From NCBI GenBank assembly GCA_005765155.1, contig VCCP01000001.1, positions 3,410,001-3,474,000 of the forward strand: a stretch of 64,000 nt of DNA, in the 5' to 3' direction. This stretch comes from Zelopaecilomyces penicillatus. Its lineage: Eukaryota > Ascomycota > Sordariomycetes > Hypocreales > Pseudodiploosporaceae. Below the pieces are notes generated by a model. It was given only the letters and a program-made list of their open reading frames with translations. It searched no databases and was not told the DNA's origin. A program made the translations under genes and the position numbers. Each line of letters begins with the position of its first letter. Within the stretch, counting starts at the first letter, position 1. Below, one piece after another: positions 1 to 12,797 of this stretch.

Positions 1-133
1 AAGTGAGACAGGAGGCGGGTGGTACTGCGACGAGATGACCTTCATCTTCTCTTGATGGGCTAGAATACGGCTCCCGAGTAGACTGCTGAGGTGATTTCCC
101 TGCACTTGGCTGAGAGCTAATTTGGCACCGCAG

Positions 134-1252
134 TCAGGTCTGTGGCTGTGTGGCATCAGGCTCGTCGCCAGTCTGGCGGATTTCATCGTCGACAATATCC
201 TTTTTACCATCGCGGAAATCACGCATAAGGGACAGAAAAACGGAGTTCTGCCATTTCTCCCCTGCCTCATGCTGAACCGATTCAAGCAGTTTTTCGGCGG
301 CCTCGGACACCGCGGATCTCGCTTTGATACCGTCAGCCTCGACCTGCTCCTGCTGCGTGGCTGGTGCCATTTCTCTTGACTCTAGCGACAGATTCCCTAT
401 CTCGGGAGTCTCAAGGTCCGTCAAGGTCGAGCCCTCCCCTAATGTAGCGGCCTCGTTCCCGGCCAGCGCTGCTTCGTTCAGCTCCAGCTCACGAGCCATC
501 TGGTCCATGGCGGCATCAACCTGGTCCATGTTCCCGCTGCCGTGGCTCGCCATCCACTGAGATATTTCTTGGTCGAAGTCAGCCTCACCAGTCTGGCGTT
601 GAGTAGCCATAGCGTCTGGATTCATGAAAGCACCGTTTGCTGTGCCATACATTGGCGCAAATGCAGCGTTGGGTTGGCCAAAGGCGGCCTGGAAATTGAG
701 CTGCATTGGCGCTTGATTCATGAGCGCAGATGGTGCCGCTCGGGCTGCAGCACCACCCTGAACAGGTCGTTGCGCAGTGGAGAAGCGGCCAAAGTCAGCT
801 GCCCAGTTGCTGACATCCGGTACAGGTGAAACCCGAGCGTGATGTGAGAGCTCCTGCTGGGACGTCGGGGCAGCAGCAGGAAAACCTCGGGCATGAGATG
901 GCTGCAAAGCTGCCGCGTGCACGGCAAGCCTACTGGCAGGATCATGCTGGAGGCCAGGCAAGCCAGAGTTGCCACCAATAAACGTACCAAAGCCATCTTG
1001 GCGGCCTTGGGCAGGATGAGCCGGAGCAGAGCGGAAGGACTACAAGTTTAACAGGTTAGCCACCGGATTTTCATCAATGAACAAGAAGATCTAAAGCACT
1101 CAAACAATATGTCGGTGAAAGGGAGAAAAACTTACACCTTGGCCATGGCCAGCGTGGTTGACCAGCCGGTCCTGATGATGGCTCACATCTCGCGTTTGAT
1201 GATCAATAAGGCGCTTGAAAGGCGTGCCGCCACTGCAAGATGCATCTGCCAT
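134..1252 (-). CDS. pex20: Pex20-type peroxin, co-receptor for PTS2 import
   Basis: Pex20 works with Pex7 to bring PTS2-bearing proteins to the peroxisome. The model is two exons, 1252-1136 and 1039-134, with a 96-nt intron (GTAAGT donor, GCTAAC branch site, TTGTAG acceptor), giving 340 aa. Exon 1 begins MADASCSGG; the N-terminal Cys6 sits where the family carries the cysteine monoubiquitinated during receptor recycling. Aromatic motifs of the WxxxF type (W118-F122, and W201) would contact the docking peroxins. Residues about 302-325, centred on FLSLMRDFRDG, match the conserved C-terminal Pex7-binding block. The middle is low-complexity, rich in Ala, Gln and Met. The gene is divergent from sec13 with about 1 kb between starts. 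The frame stays open past the TGA to the window edge, described as a separate finding. Family call is firm; the exact 3' end is slightly less so. Confidence 0.9.
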
Positions 1253-2285
1253 GGTCGATGGTCTTATCTTAAAGCTCAAAAGTGCAAAATGAAAGTATCT
1301 TATTGTCACACAAACTGCTGAGCCTAGGGGCGAAGTTGGCGATAAAGTCCTGTATGTGTGGTGGAGAGAGGTATAAAACACAACCTCGGCGAGATTGAGG
1401 TGGCGGATGTTGGGTGTTCGCTTCTGGTTCGCCACAAGCTTGCTGGTTTCACTTTTTCTCCTAGACTAGGGAAATGGAAAACAGCAGAAAAGGGTGGTAT
1501 GTTGTAATCAGGTATCAAGAATCAAAAAGATAAAATGAAATAGTGATTAAGTTTTGCCCATTCAATGTTGCATGTGTTCGAGTAAGTTCATTGCTAGCGG
1601 TTCTCAAGCACGATTAACAAGCCGAGGCCGGTCATGACTGCCAAGGGATGAGTAAGCAACAATCGGTTTCCAGTTTGGGTGTGTCCACTCGAGGCTTGTG
1701 ATCACGGAGGCATCTTTATTATAGATGCATTTGGCATGCATAAACTCATGTATTTACTGTCATCAAACGCATGGACATCTTAATGTAATATTTGGATTTC
1801 AAAATAAGATAGACTGGCTAGTGTTCGTTGAGAATGATAGCTATAAATACAAGGTAGTTCGCTCTGTACTGCTACGAAAACATATCACAGTCAGATCCGA
1901 GAAGACCAGCTTGAAAACCAGGCACGCCTCCTCTCCAACACTCAATCAATACAGAGAAATTGAAAGCGCCACTTATTATTTTATTTATGTTTTTGGAGAT
2001 TTAAGTCAATAGCGCAGCATTGGCGGACAAAGCCATTGCGGTTGTATGCAACAAAAGCACGGCATCAACCTCTCCCACACAAGCCGTCTGGTGGGGGGGT
2101 TCATCGTAGCAAGATCACGTGCACCTTCGTCCAGGCCATCTGTCTCCAATCGCTGCACCTTGCTGGCTCGATGGGCGCTGGAACCTAATATCGTGTTCTC
2201 TAACACTCTCGATAATCACTGGGCCAAATTTTGTTGTCAATTTCTTTCCGTCTTTCAAGCAGCTTTCGGGTTAAACACATACAAG
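1253..2285. promoter_or_regulatory. shared intergenic region between divergent pex20 and sec13
   Basis: About 1.03 kb separates the two start codons and must contain both promoters and 5' leaders. I see no credible coding frame. Reading frames here are short and lack fungal codon bias. No specific operator site could be assigned. Confidence 0.5.
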
Positions 2286-3492
2286 ATGGTATGCCCCTCT
2301 ACTGATTTACCCTTGGCTATGGTGTTATTGCAAGAGGACAACAAGCTTACCTCCCTTTTCAGGCGGCGCAAGTCATCTCGAACTCCGGCCACGATGATAT
2401 GATTGTACGTCTGTCTACCTTGATCGGCTAGTTAAGGTTATGTCCCGATCGCGCCACTTTCTATTCGCTTGCATTATGCTAGAGAGCCTGCCTCGAACCA
2501 CTTCTCCTGCTCAAAAAACGGGTTACTAACGGAAATTATAATGGTAGCATGATGCGGTTCTCGACTACTACGGCCGAAAACTGGCCACTTGTTCGAGTGA
2601 CCGGACAATCAAGATCTTTGAGATTGAGGGTGAATCGCAGCGTCTGATAGAGACTCTCAAGGGGTAAGAATATGCCTCTGTCTCTGTCTCGGCCAACTCG
2701 AAGGCGGCTTTCGTTACTGACATGGTTGGACCTAGACACGAGGGTGCCGTTTGGTGCGTCTCCTGGGCGCATCCCAAGTACGGTAACATCCTGGCGTCGG
2801 CTGGCTACGACGGCAAGGTTTTCATCTGGAAGGAACAAGGCGTGCAGAATAACCAATGGCAAAGAATCTACGACTTCCCCCTGCATAAGGCGTCGGTCAA
2901 TATCGTCGCTTGGTCCCCCCATGAAGCTGGCTGTCTCCTGGCCTGCGCATCGTCCGATGGCAATGTTAGTGTGCTTGAATTCAAAGACAATAGCATCGAC
3001 CATACTACCTTCCCCGCCCACGGCCTCGGCGTCAACTCAGTGTCCTGGGCGCCAGCCACGACCCCTGGCAGCATCGTCAGCAGCACCCCGGGACCAGGCT
3101 CCTCGGGCAACCGGCGCTTTGTTACGGGCGGATCCGACAATGTGTTGAAAATCTGGTCTTTCGACCCCGCTTCACAGTCATACAAGCAGGAAAACGAACC
3201 CCTGACTGGCCATAGCGACTGGGTCCGCGACGTGGCTTGGTCCCCCACAGTTCTGCAGAAGTCATATATCGCGTCTGCATCTCAGGACAAGACGGTCCGG
3301 ATCTGGACGTCAGACCAGGCCAGCGCAGGCCAGTGGGCCTCCAAGGTTTTGAACTTCGAGGCTGCCGTCTGGCGGGTAAGCTGGTCACTGAGCGGCAACG
3401 TTTTGGCTGTGAGCGGCGCGGACAACAAAGTCTCGCTGTGGAAAGAGAATCTGCGTGGCGAGTGGGAGTGTGTCAAGTCGATTGAGGAGTAG
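2286..3492 (+). CDS. sec13: Sec13, WD40 subunit of COPII coat and nuclear pore
   Basis: Sec13 pairs with Sec31 in the outer COPII coat at ER exit sites and with Nup145C/Nup96 in the nuclear pore. Four exons were joined: 2286-2288, 2363-2404, 2548-2663 and 2736-3492, giving 305 aa, close to the usual length of about 300. The first coding exon is only the ATG, followed by a GTATGC donor; exon 2 then reads [14 protein letters not shown], the typical start of the family. WD repeats follow: [72 protein letters not shown] and [13 protein letters not shown], consistent with a six-bladed open propeller. All splice phases agree. Identification is very secure. Confidence 0.96.
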
Positions 3493-4338
3493 AAGAGACC
3501 TGGGGACACGATGAGACTAACCACCACTAAGCTAGATTTCTATTGAAGGGGAGAGGGCGAGCAAGGCGTTCAGGGCACAGAAAATAAATGTGGTTATTTT
3601 AGCTCTCTCCCTGTCTGCAGCTTCTACGGTTTAACGTACACTTTTACAACTCTGTCATGATTAGAGTCAAGTAGGGGAGAATCATCACATCACGAATGAG
3701 GAGGTGTTAATCAATGAGTTCATGATATTTTTTAAAGAAGATTAATTTAATGTCTCCCGACCAATTAAAACAGAGGCTGTATTAGAAGTATAGGTGTTTG
3801 ATAACAGCCCACGAGATGACATAGCTCGCGATCGCTCTCCAGGCTGTTCACGAGATGATAGCCAGGTTGCAGGTTTGGCTTTTGAACAACATTTCTGAAG
3901 AATATCCCTAACCATTCCTACATTATTTTTATATTCCCATGTATTACATGATATCTGCTTTGGTCGCCTGGCTGGTCTATGGATAAGATGATTTGGGATA
4001 TTCAAGAGGGTTTTGTTTCTTCATTTGTGACGATAAAACTACCTACAACATAAACACAGCATGTCATCATCCCAGAAATAACAATCATAATAGAGCTTTC
4101 AATGTCGCTTTGCCCTAAGGAAAAGAAAAAAAGTCAAATGAATCCCATCACATAGCTCCTCTGTTCCAACTTCTGAGCCCTACATCGCCGAAAGGGGCGT
4201 TGTTCAAACAGGGTAAAAACGAAAAAACTAAAACCCAGTTCGTTCATCGAACTGCACACGCTTCCACTCACCACCCTCTTTGAATATCTAACTTATCTGT
4301 TTACCTCTGCCCTTATTTTTTCGGTCTGTGTATCTCCC
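3493..4338. other. convergent 3' intergenic region
   Basis: This lies between the stop codons of sec13 (+) and the dehydrogenase gene (-). It is moderately AT-rich, as expected for 3' UTRs and terminators of two converging genes. I see no ORF worth calling. Confidence 0.5.
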
Positions 4339-6024
4339 TCATGATAGGAAAACGCCAGCCACGAGAGCTGCCAGCGCAACGCTCACAACGACTGCCCGAT
4401 TGGGAATCAACTGATCAGCGGCGCTGTCACTATCATTACCGCCGCCGCCGCCGTTGGAGCCACCTTCCTCAAGCACAAAGATCTCACCAGTGCTGTCCGA
4501 AGTGAGCCACAGGCGGCCCTTGGAGTCCCAGGCGAGACCAGCAGGGCGGAAACAGCGGTCCGGACACTCGGAGAGGTCAGGCGTGGAGAGAATGTCAGTA
4601 ATGGCATCAGTACTGTCCTTGTTGGCCGTGGGCTGGCCGTCTTTAAATGCGAGGCTGCCGAGGCGGTAACCAACGGGATTTTCGCGGTTCCCTATGCCAT
4701 GAAAGTGTCAGTGTATATACATTGTTCAAGTTTTACAGGTGATGACAGCTATGCAGGGGGAGCAATTGCATTCTGGCGGTCCAATAGCAAAGATACAACA
4801 GTTAAATGGAACGGATAGGAGTTGGCATTTCAAGTTTCTCAACTTACAGCTACCGTGGAAAGCCACAAAGGCCTTGGAGCCCTCGGCATTGAACTTGATA
4901 TCCAGCGGCGCGGTGTGTGCCTGCAGAGCCAGGCGAGGCGCAACATAGTCAGAGTTGCAGGACTTGTCTGTAATCTTCGCATCGGCATCGTCGTCCGGAA
5001 ACTGGTCAGCAGTCTTGAGCGCGCCCAGCTCGGGGAAGCCCTTGGTGGACCAGACAGCGTAGCACATGGGGTAACCGTAGTTACCGCCTTGGTCCTTGTC
5101 TGAGCCCAGCACGCCGTGGTAGTTAAGCTCCTCGGCCGGGTTGTCCTGGTGGATATCCTTGCCATTGCGCGACAGCTGGTCAACCGAGTTCTCAACGGAC
5201 CAGATACCGCCCGTGGCCGGATCCTCTGCCACGCCGACGGAGTTGCGTAGACCCCAGCCGATGACGTGCCCATCCATGAAGTCGTAGGCATCCTCACCGG
5301 CCTTGCTGCCGGAGATGTCGAAGCTACGGATCTGCGAGTGTCCACTAGACAGCTCGCGAGCCTTGTCGTCCTCGTTGGACTGGCTGCCGCGAGAAACGAG
5401 CAGAGTGCCGGGCTTCTTGCGCGACAGCAGCAGCGTGCGCGTGGTGTGGTCCGAGTTGCTCATGTTGGACACGAGCGTAATGCTCGAGTCCTTGTCCAGA
5501 GTCACGGCTTTGCTGTCATAGCCATAGGAAAACACCTTGTCGGCAGAGGAGACGTAAACAGTCTTACCGTCGTCGGAGAGGGCGAGGCCATGATTGAGCT
5601 GTTGGGTGGTGTTCTCGTGTAAGTCTATTTCCCACGTCCTCAAGTACATGCATGCATCATCCAATTATTTATCTCCACTCACCTGCTTGTCGCTGATCAG
5701 CGTCTTCTTGTCGCCGACTGAAAGGCACGTACTGCCTTCGTCCTTGAGCGTCAGATGCACAAGGCCCTCGCCCGAGTCGACGACCAGCAGGCCGCCGTCC
5801 TTATCAAAGACGATACCGCGAGGCTTGGTGAAGCCGTTGGCGACGAGCCTATAGGACCATCCACTGGCGGCCACGGGCGCGGGGTAGTCGACTGTGAGCG
5901 TGTTGGAGCAACTGCCCGAGCCCGCTGAGGCCGCTGAAGCCCCGCCAGCGCCCACCAACAGCAGTGGTAATAGCGGAAGCAACAGCGCCGTGGCCCGGCG
6001 GGCAGCGTCGCATCCCACGGCCAT
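4339..6024 (-). CDS. secreted glucose/sorbosone dehydrogenase-like beta-propeller protein
   Basis: This belongs to the soluble PQQ-dependent glucose/sorbosone dehydrogenase (GSDH) family, which oxidises sugars; the physiological substrate of fungal members is uncertain. Three exons were joined, 6024-5683, 5613-4848 and 4691-4339, giving 486 aa. Residues 1-34 have a hydrophobic core (LLLPLLPLLLVGAGG) typical of a signal peptide. Family signatures include KPRGIVFDKDGGLLVVD, NHGLALSDDGKTVY (His122 is a candidate active-site His), GWGLRNSVGVAEDP, and HGSWNR at 367-372, restored exactly across the last intron. The last ~40 residues are a Gly/Ser/Asp linker followed by a hydrophobic tail (VVVSVALAALVAGVFLS), which suggests a GPI anchor. 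Intron 1 needs a GAG acceptor, the only phase-compatible choice I found. A CAT repeat lies just before the ATG. Family call is strong; enzymatic activity is inferred. Confidence 0.88.
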
Positions 6025-7307
6025 TTTGCTGATGATGATGATGATGATGGCTGGCGATGCTGCGGTAGCTGTAGTCGTCTGAAAAAGAAGCTGCTGGGCA
6101 ACTAGGTGAAGCAGCAGCCGTGTATACGGGCAATGTGTGCGAGAATGTAAGTTGCAAGGTGGGCCAGTGTCGATCGACGGGGAGTGGCAACTGCATGTGT
6201 AATGTATATGTGTCTGCGTCTATCCGCAGACTCTAATTCCTAAATGGACTGGTAACCAAGATATTGGAAAGCCGCCAAGACACGCGATCCGGGGCTCGAT
6301 GCAGTGGGCACGCAAGGACAAAAAAGCGGGCAGGCCAACAAAACGAATCACCTCTACTTCGTCTAGGACAGGTTTAGATAGATGAGCTAAAAATGGCCAG
6401 GTTGGTTCTTTTGGGGCCAAAAAAAATAAACTACCAAAATAAACAAAAGATTCCTGTGAGGGGAAGCTGAGCCGTTCAAATATGGCGGAGCTGGACTTTC
6501 AACGGGATGCCGGATTGCGTCCAGCTGGGTGGGAGAAGCTGCGACGGCCCAGCCGAGCTTGGCTGCATATCTCCGTTCGATGATAAACAACAAAGGTCGG
6601 CTGGCATAAAGCGCCAATCTTCCCACCCAAGCTCCGAAGCGTGGTGGCGGAACCATACAGCCCAGCTCTATGCATGGAGTATTTATGGCTTAATAAACGG
6701 CCCAGCCATGTTGCCCTCGCAAAAGGCCCAGCTGCTGGGGTTGCATGGAATAACGGCGGCAACATCGCTGAGCGCGACTCGGCATCAGAAATCAGGAACC
6801 ATTGTCTGGGCCCGTCTCTGCGGCATTATCATTGATGAGTGATGGGTGGTCTTAGCATTGAATCTTCTAAATGAATTGCTGTACAATGCGAACGACACTT
6901 TGTATGCACAGCCTATCCAAAGCCTGTGTACGATGATCATATTCATCTCCTCTCTTTCAAGCATTATATGTATCATATTTCCATCTTTCCCGCCGTGTTG
7001 GCGACCATAAATTACAAGCACAGGGTTAGGTTAAAGCGCTTCAGGTCGCCCCCAACCCCATCTGCGACTATTGGCGGCTTGGCATCACCCGCCATGGGTG
7101 TGTTGCATCTCCAAAGCTTCCGTCTCTTTCGAGGCTTGATCAGAGCAGCCCCTCTCTGGCAAGAAGCAGCTATCTGAAAAGCCCTGCTTTTGCCTCACTT
7201 CAATTTCTTCAAGCCGCCATCGCCGCCGTGGCCCACTTTCCATATATGTGGCCCCCTCTCTGCCTTTAGTAAGGGGGGTTAAATAATAGTTCGTCCGAAG
7301 AACTTTC
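6025..7307. other. intergenic, no gene seen
   Basis: About 1.3 kb between the start of the dehydrogenase gene and the stop of the GH47 gene. Small ORFs occur on both strands but none shows a domain, codon bias or splice-supported extension. It should contain the dehydrogenase promoter and the GH47 terminator. Confidence 0.5.
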
Positions 7308-9110
<1,803 letters not shown>

Positions 9111-10037
9111 GGCAGGCCCTCATTCCCCCTGTACTGCATTGGGTCAATGGAGAGACAATGAAGGAGGTGAGGCTGAGGGGTGGAGGAGGCAATCGCTGAA
9201 AGATGTAGGTCACAAAGGGGTGGATAAATGCCAGTGGTGACGCCGAATGGAACAGCAGATGGAAGGAAGCTGGTGTGTTGATCCCTAGGTAATGTTACGT
9301 TGAGGGTCGATGGTCCAGTGGTGTGTAATTGATTGGTGTAGTATACTAACACCTACGGAGTATAGTAATGGCTGATTAAGACAGACCAAAGGGCGGAGAA
9401 TTTGGGAGCTACTTGGTATGCCTGTTCGCTATATTTAACCAAACTGTACGATTTAAGGTAGGTACTTGAGGTACCTAGTTTAAAATAAGGGAATATCTTG
9501 CTATTTACAGAGTATTGACAATTTCGATATTCGCGATATGAGACTTACATTATTTACTAAATTTTATTCATTTTAGTATTGGGTAGTAATAGCCACACTT
9601 GCTGTAGTTATGATTGGAAATAATTATCATCGTTGTCGATGCTGTTATTTGCAAATGTCAACATATTGTACCTACCTGTTCTCATGCCGACATCCTCAAC
9701 TACTGGTACCTCAGGTACTTCAGGGGCTCACAAAATCAATACAATCCATGACCTGATACAAATCGCCACAAACACAATGTTGCAGGACTATAATATCACC
9801 ACTAGATATGGATAATATGATTATTATTCCACGGAGACACTCCGCAACATGTTCACCACTAACACAAAAAAAAAAAAGAATGGGTGAAAGCTATATTTAC
9901 ATGCCTGCAGTTGGAAACGGCATATGATTCGATATTGATCCGACTGTCTCTTTCTGTGTCCCTTTTGACGCCCTCAAAAAAACAAAACAAAGAATAGATT
10001 ACGCAATCTTGTCCGACAATTGACATCTACACGGGTC
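9111..10037. other. AT-leaning intergenic region, no gene seen
   Basis: This holds the GH47 promoter and the WHI2-like 3' end. It is AT-richer than its surroundings between about 9,360 and 9,900 and carries TAGGTACTTGAGGTACC-like and TACGGAGTA motifs that recur elsewhere in the window. No supportable ORF is present. Confidence 0.5.
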
Positions 10038-11823
10038 TTAACGAAGCCCAATCACGCTCATCTCCAACGTCCATACTCGTCGAATCCACACTTTGAGCTT
10101 GCCCTCTACACCGTCAATATTGTCTAGCTCAATACCTTCCCACCAACATCTCCGAGCAGGCTTCCTCCAGAACAATAGCAGTTTTTGCGCCATACCCACT
10201 GCATTGTTGCCCATTTCGTTGCCGCGAATGTCACTGCGAAGCCTGGCCAGCGCAAGACTGCAGATGACAGCCTTGTTTGGCTCACCTGCACGGTGGCCCC
10301 AGCAGTCGTCGTGGTTGAAGCCTCTGTGGAGTTGATGTGTTAGCCGATTGCATCTTTCGCTTGTTGTGAATCATGCATCATCTCTTACCCGGCAGTAAGC
10401 ATCTCGATCAGATGAGCCTCTGTAGTGCCTGGCTCATCACTGCGCTTCAGTCCTGAAAAGATACCGTCTTGCCTCTGCAGAGCACGAGCCGCAGCACGTT
10501 TGACTTGGATCATGTCAGGCTGGCTGATATCTGCTCGAGGAGGTATCGCGTAAAAATCAAGATCTTCTCTTAGAACGATGATGCCAGCTCTTTTAGATGA
10601 ATCATCACGGGAACCCATTGGGTCCAGAGACACGATATCACCATCTTGTGACGTGCCTGGGGACGACTCAGACGGCATTGCCTGAGCCACATTTCGAAAG
10701 AAATCTAGCATGTACTGCAGCGAAGCAGGATCATACTGTGTAGAGCAAACGGCGTTAGTAGCTAGTCTTTGGCTCATGCAAGATGGGTGTACGTTTAACT
10801 TACATCCACCTGTATCGCATCCCCTTCCGCGAATCCACTCATATGCCCCTCCGGAAACAGGCCGTTAGGAAAGAGCGATAGCAGTACAAACTCGGGCAAG
10901 GTCAACAATTCGTCCCGTGAGAGCACAAATCTGGTGCCTCTGTATAATTCGTTAGCTTGTTGGTTTGTGAGAGTATCATAGTAGCCTAAATCTTACCGAA
11001 GGTCCATAACAATGGTCTCATCCGCGCCGACATCTACGCTTCGTGTCAGTTACTTTCCATATAATGCCTTGCAATGAGCCTGAAGCATAGCTTACCTCCA
11101 ATAGCATTGATGGGCGGACCACCCTGTTGCACCTGAGTAATAATACTCGAGGCCCCGCCGGCAGCTGCCATCAGGTATGCAAAGGCTTGGAGAGGGCTAT
11201 CCCCCTCCGAATAGGCAGGTGGTGGTTCGGTATCGTCGTCTTTGCGACTCGACTCTCCCTTGGTGTCCCTAGGGAGCGCACGCTTGGTATCGGTGACGGG
11301 GTCTCTAAATGCCCTTGCCGCAGACTGATCTGGGTTGACAGACTCCGAGGCACTGGTGTAGGCTGGCGCAGCAAGAGATCCAGACGCTCTACACTCGGTT
11401 TCGACGGAGGCAACGACAGCGACAAACTTGCCCGAACGCTCGCCAGGATCTGCTAGTGGCGCGAAGAGGGAGGAGAAGGGTGGCGGACGAGAGGATGAGG
11501 AAGCTTCGGAGACTGGATACTGCGGCGGCGGTGACTGCTCGGGCTCGGGAACGCTGCCGTCAGCGTCTTCGGCTTGGGCTTGGGAGGCGGCAATGGTGGT
11601 GGTGGTGGTGGTGGTGGTGGTAGTGACGGTGATGGTATCTCTATGCTCTCGGTTCACCAGAACTTCTATCAACTCCGGGGCCACAGATGGTCCGGTTGGG
11701 GGTTCTTCCGACTCAGACAATGCGGCGGCGTTGACGCGGTTCAGATGCACGGTTTGGCGAGATGGCGGTGATGGGGTGTAATAAGAGACGGAGCGGGTCA
11801 GTGCAGCATGGGGGTGATCTCTG
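10038..11823 (-). CDS. whi2: Whi2-like BTB-domain stress/TORC1 signalling protein
   Basis: Yeast Whi2 acts with Psr1/Psr2 phosphatases in the general stress response and in damping TORC1 under amino-acid limitation. Exons read: about 11823-11096, 11033-10997, 10939-10804, 10735-10389 and 10323-10038; all internal phases agree (introns 57-68 nt). The spliced protein contains the BTB/KCTD-like core (GTRFVLSRDELLTLPEF, LFPNGLFPEG, YDPASLQYMLDFFRN), then IIVLREDLDFYAIPP, and a C-terminus (LLLFWRKPARRCWW, IRRVWTLEMSVIGL) that closely matches yeast Whi2. The N-terminal exon is disordered, with a poly-Thr run and PPPAY/PPPQY motifs. The 5' end is unresolved: the frame is open from 11906 but holds no ATG, so an upstream exon or a non-AUG start must exist. 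Family assignment is strong. Confidence 0.88.
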
Positions 11824-11906
11824 CTACCACAGCCAACAATCTGGACGGGAGATGGACGAGTGTTCAGTTGCCCGACATGGATCAGCGATGGGAAAGTTGC
11901 AACTGC

Positions 11907-12797
11907 TCAGATGCAACGAGGTAGTGCAACGAGGGTCTGCAAGGAGATGCTGGCGAGAATGCTTTGTCCTCAGTAAAACGGCTAACGGATGATGGATTGC
12001 ATGGGAAATAGCCTGATCATCTAGCTGTGTCCTCACTGTGTTGTTATTGATTGATGTCGGGTGGAGAAAGGCCGATTCTGTTGCTGCAATGGACTGGAGC
12101 TGTGGTGATTGATCTAGCACCAACCGGGCCTCAGTGTCAGGGGAGCGGGCACCTTGACTCCCTACAAGAGATATTACAGTGAAGGTACTTACTACTAGGT
12201 ACAGCAGCAATTTAGGGGCTGGAGGCGGGGCCTAATGATGAACGAATGAGTGCGGCGTGCCAATGGACGAGTACAGATCCATGTGTAGTGGGGCAACTGG
12301 AGACCACTACAGCGGGAACCTAGCTTGAGCTGCTCCAGGTCTGAGGAGAAAGAACCCAAAGCACAGGCCGGCGGCTAACAGATTGCCCAGTGAGGCCAGC
12401 AGCCAATGGGGGGCCGGTGCCCCGTGATTAAGGCACAACCTGGTTAGCCGCTTGACCATCTGTGGCCAGACAAGCTCGTCCCACGTTACCCCATCCAGGA
12501 GCTGGTGATTTCAAGCCGTTCTGATGCAACACTCGACAACACAGGGAGACACTGAACATAAGTGTATCCTTGGTTACGCATTTTGCATTGCGGATCATAC
12601 ATTGTATTCGATCGCAACACGCAAAATCAAACAAATGGAAATGGATTTGAGGCTCTGCTCTGTTGTAAAATGTGAGGCAAAGAATTAAAGCTGTTTACGA
12701 ATGCCTGTGTTTATAGAAGGTGCATGTCTGACAAGCCCACCATAATCTCACCATTTGATGGATTTTGACAGCGGGGTGATTCATGGATCTTCACTGT
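11907..12797. other. intergenic between WHI2-like 5' end and G-patch gene 3' end
   Basis: This about 0.9-kb stretch must contain the promoter, leader and probably the missing first exon of the WHI2-like gene on the minus strand. A GTAAGT donor-like site lies near 12190-12185 (minus), but I could not connect it to an ATG in a compatible phase. No independent gene is apparent. Confidence 0.4.

Noticed and set aside
12000..12290. Possible first exon of the WHI2-like gene (minus-strand ATG near 12283 with MDLYSS)
   Set aside because: The donor that would join it in phase is weak (GTACTC) and nothing independent supports it, so the start was left unresolved.
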